DNA of 33,771 nucleotides from CAZGOM01 sp964542875. GTDB taxonomy: Bacteria > Planctomycetota > Phycisphaerae > Phycisphaerales > Phycisphaeraceae. How positions within the stretch are numbered: the stretch's first letter is position 1; each line of letters begins with the position of its first letter. This document shows positions 32,277 through 33,771 of this stretch, one piece after another. The notes under the pieces are model-generated. The model was not told the origin of the DNA. It did no database searches and was given only the letters and a program-made list of their open reading frames with translations. The stretch lies in NCBI GenBank assembly GCA_964542875.1, contig CAZIWA010000059.1:1-33771 (forward strand), written 5' to 3'. Both the position numbers and the translations under genes were made by a program.

Positions 32277-33242
32277 ATGCGAATCCTTCTGACGACCACC
32301 AGCTATCAGGACACCCCCGGCAAACATCACGCGCTTCTGGCTTCCTCGGGGTATGAGGTTGTACGGGCCCGCGGGCCGCTTCCCGAGGCGGAGATGCTGA
32401 AACTGGTGACGTCCGGCGGCGGGTTTGATGCGCTGCTGCATGGCGATGACATCATCAGCCGTCAGGTGATCCAGGCGGCACTGCCCCGCTTGAAGTGCCT
32501 TTCGAAGTACGGCATCGGGCTGGACTCGGTGGACGTGAAGGCCGCGACCGATTTGAAGGTGCCGGTGCTGTTTACCCCCGGTGTGAACCACACGACCGTG
32601 GCGGAGCACACCTTTGGTCTGCTGATCATGCTGGCCAAGCATCTGGTGCCCCAGGTGAACAGCGTGAAGAAGGGGCAGTGGAAGCGCATCACCGGTATCG
32701 AACTGGCCGGCAAGACGCTGGGCATCATCGGGCTGGGCCGGATCGGCAAGGAAGTGGCCAAGCGGGCCCGGGCGTTTGATATGAAGGTGGTCGCGTTCGA
32801 CACCTACTGGGATGAACCCTTCGCCAACCAGTACGGCATTGTCCGGCTGCAGACCGCGGACGATGTGGTGCGCAACTGCGATATTCTTTCGCTGCACATG
32901 AACCTGACGGACGAGAACCGGGAGTTCATCAACAAATGCCGGATCCAGACGATGCGCGACAAGGCGATCGTGATCAACTGCGCGCGCGGCGGGCTGGTGA
33001 ACGAGCACGACGTGGCGGAAGCCTGCAAGAGCGGCAAGCTGTACGGGTATGGGACGGACGTGCTGGAAGAAGAACCGATCAAGGCGCCGCACCCGTTTCA
33101 GGAGGTGGAGAACATCATCGTTACGCCTCACATCGGGAGCCGGACGTTTGAATCGGTGGAGCGGCAGGCGCTGATGGCGACAGAGAACCTGCTGAGGCTT
33201 TTGAAGGGCGAGAAGCCGCTGGCGCAGGCGAACCAGTTCTAA
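32277..33242 (+). CDS. D-isomer-specific 2-hydroxyacid dehydrogenase (phosphoglycerate dehydrogenase-like)
   Basis: A 321-residue NAD-dependent dehydrogenase, the usual length of the short type without a C-terminal ACT domain. The dinucleotide-binding motif GLGRIG (about 152-157) is followed by the Asp of VVAFDTY. The catalytic triad is present: Arg237 in CARGG, Glu266 in DVLEEEP and His285 in TPHIGS. The KYGIGLDSVD and GVNHTTVAEHT segments are typical of 3-phosphoglycerate dehydrogenase-type and related enzymes. It probably oxidises or reduces a 2-hydroxyacid; substrate (phosphoglycerate, glyoxylate or other) is unresolved. It stands alone on the plus strand. Confidence 0.92.
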   Translation: MRILLTTTSYQDTPGKHHALLASSGYEVVRARGPLPEAEMLKLVTSGGGFDALLHGDDIISRQVIQAALPRLKCLSKYGIGLDSVDVKAATDLKVPVLFTPGVNHTTVAEHTFGLLIMLAKHLVPQVNSVKKGQWKRITGIELAGKTLGIIGLGRIGKEVAKRARAFDMKVVAFDTYWDEPFANQYGIVRLQTADDVVRNCDILSLHMNLTDENREFINKCRIQTMRDKAIVINCARGGLVNEHDVAEACKSGKLYGYGTDVLEEEPIKAPHPFQEVENIIVTPHIGSRTFESVERQALMATENLLRLLKGEKPLAQANQF

Positions 33243-33252
33243 GTCCAGTTGT

Positions 33253-33279
33253 GATTTTAAATTTGTGATTTGTAATTTA
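33253..33279 (+). repeat. Left arm of inverted repeat around the four-helix-bundle gene
   Basis: AAATTTGTGATTTGTAATTT and the following A (33259-33279) are the exact reverse complement of 33678-33698. Extending outward to 33255 gives 24 of 25 matching positions. Confidence 0.9.
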
Positions 33280-33317
33280 CCGGAGCAGAGCGGCCGTGTT
33301 GCATGAAGGGGGAACGA

Positions 33318-33680
33318 ATGGATTCTGTTGAATTGCGTTCGCGGACGAAGGCGTTTGCATTGCGGGTGATTAAGGTGGTTCAGGCGTTACCGCGGGACGT
33401 CAGCGGTCGCGCCATTGGCGCCCAATTGATTCGTTCGGGAACATCGGTCGGGGCGAATTACCGGGCCGCATTGCGTGCACGCAGCCGAAAGGAATTTGCG
33501 GCACGAATCGCGGTTGTGGTCGAAGAGGCTGACGAGACGCAGTTCTGGCTGGAACTACTGGCAGAGGGGGGCATTTTGCCAGAGAAAAAGCTTCAAGCCG
33601 TTAGGGATGAAGCGGGTCAGTTGACAGCCATTTTTACGTCGATCAGGCAGAGTGTCGGGCGGCAGAAACCGCAGGCATAA
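33318..33680 (+). CDS. Four-helix-bundle protein (S23/IVS-type)
   Basis: A 120-residue basic helical protein of the four-helix-bundle family first known from ORFs inside 23S rRNA intervening sequences and related to the Avd accessory of diversity-generating retroelements. Signature segments are LRSRTKAFALRVIKVVQALP, GAQLIRSGTSVGANYRAALRARSRKEFAARI and EADETQFWLELLAE. The RSGTSVGANYRA pattern is diagnostic. The ATG at 33318 has AAGGGGG 5 nt upstream and is preferred over the ATG at 33303. The gene is enclosed by a near-perfect inverted repeat, and its TAA stop forms the first bases of the right arm. Family proteins are thought to bind nucleic acid; no ribosomal RNA or reverse transcriptase is nearby. 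Confidence 0.9.
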   Translation: MDSVELRSRTKAFALRVIKVVQALPRDVSGRAIGAQLIRSGTSVGANYRAALRARSRKEFAARIAVVVEEADETQFWLELLAEGGILPEKKLQAVRDEAGQLTAIFTSIRQSVGRQKPQA

Positions 33681-33704
33681 ATTACAAATCACAAATTTTA
33701 AACT
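33678..33704 (+). repeat. Right arm of inverted repeat around the four-helix-bundle gene
   Basis: The arm begins at the TAA stop codon of the four-helix-bundle gene. Positions 33678-33698 are the exact reverse complement of 33259-33279. The arm sequence is unrelated to the coding GC content around it. Confidence 0.9.
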
Positions 33705-33715
33705 ATAAATGCCGT

Positions 33716-33771
33716 CATGCTGATGGCCGACGTCTTAATGGTGGCGTTGATTATTGCGGGGTTGATCGCCT
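33716..33771 (+). CDS. Possible start of a membrane protein (partial)
   Basis: Eighteen codons from an ATG at 33716 read MLMADVLMVALIIAGLIA, a hydrophobic N-terminal helix, before the window ends. An ATG at 33722 is an alternative. No Shine-Dalgarno is visible, so this is tentative. Confidence 0.35.

Noticed and set aside
32253..33131. A 292-codon minus-strand frame
   Set aside because: Antisense to the D-2-hydroxyacid dehydrogenase with all its catalytic residues in place on the plus strand.

Overview
The window looks like chromosome from a GC-rich bacterium of the Planctomycetota, most plausibly Phycisphaerae or a close PVC relative. The evidence is two pseudopilin-type genes (one cut by the left edge, one with the H-X9-DG C-terminal motif common in this phylum), a very long secreted FG-GAP/VCBS-repeat protein, a regulator carrying a dockerin-like Ca-binding loop, and paired TlpA-like redoxins. 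This assignment is inference from gene content; no rRNA or other phylogenetic marker is present.

Layout. 1-711: start of a pseudopilin gene (minus strand), a long gene-free stretch and a tRNA-Arg(TCT). 983-19235: a surface-polysaccharide locus. Fifteen minus-strand genes (3384-19235) sit in one tight, partly overlapping run, flanked by two outlying glycosyltransferases at 983 (minus) and 2122 (plus). The run encodes GDP-mannose 4,6-dehydratase, a ColD-like PLP dehydratase whose Schiff-base lysine is replaced by histidine, a GDP-fucose/colitose-synthase-type reductase, two ordinary sugar aminotransferases, a NeuD/PglD-type acyltransferase, a sugar C-methyltransferase, a TIGR04325-type methyltransferase, two more NAD-dependent epimerases, three glycosyltransferases, and both subunits of a Wzm/Wzt exporter. 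This fits an ABC-transporter-dependent O-antigen or capsule rich in GDP-linked deoxysugars: GDP-colitose is the best-supported product, and an N-acylated amino sugar is a plausible second one.

19236-22360: a lower-density region with a VOC-family protein, a pseudopilin and a membrane-anchored protein of unknown function. 22361-25981: the giant secreted beta-propeller-like protein. 26255-33771: a divergent HTH/EF-hand regulator, a fused two-domain FbpB-like iron(III)-type permease with no partner genes in view, a Fic protein with a 10-bp tandem-repeat array at its promoter, two redoxins (one having lost the first active-site cysteine), a D-2-hydroxyacid dehydrogenase, and a four-helix-bundle (S23/IVS-type) gene enclosed by a near-perfect inverted repeat.

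The most unusual items are the inverted-repeat-bounded four-helix-bundle element with a solo repeat 11 kb away, the in-phase 10-bp array plus possibly leaderless promoter in front of fic, the HTH/EF-hand fusion, the Lys-to-His PLP enzyme that redirects the Gmd product, and two dispersed hairpins with a conserved loop.
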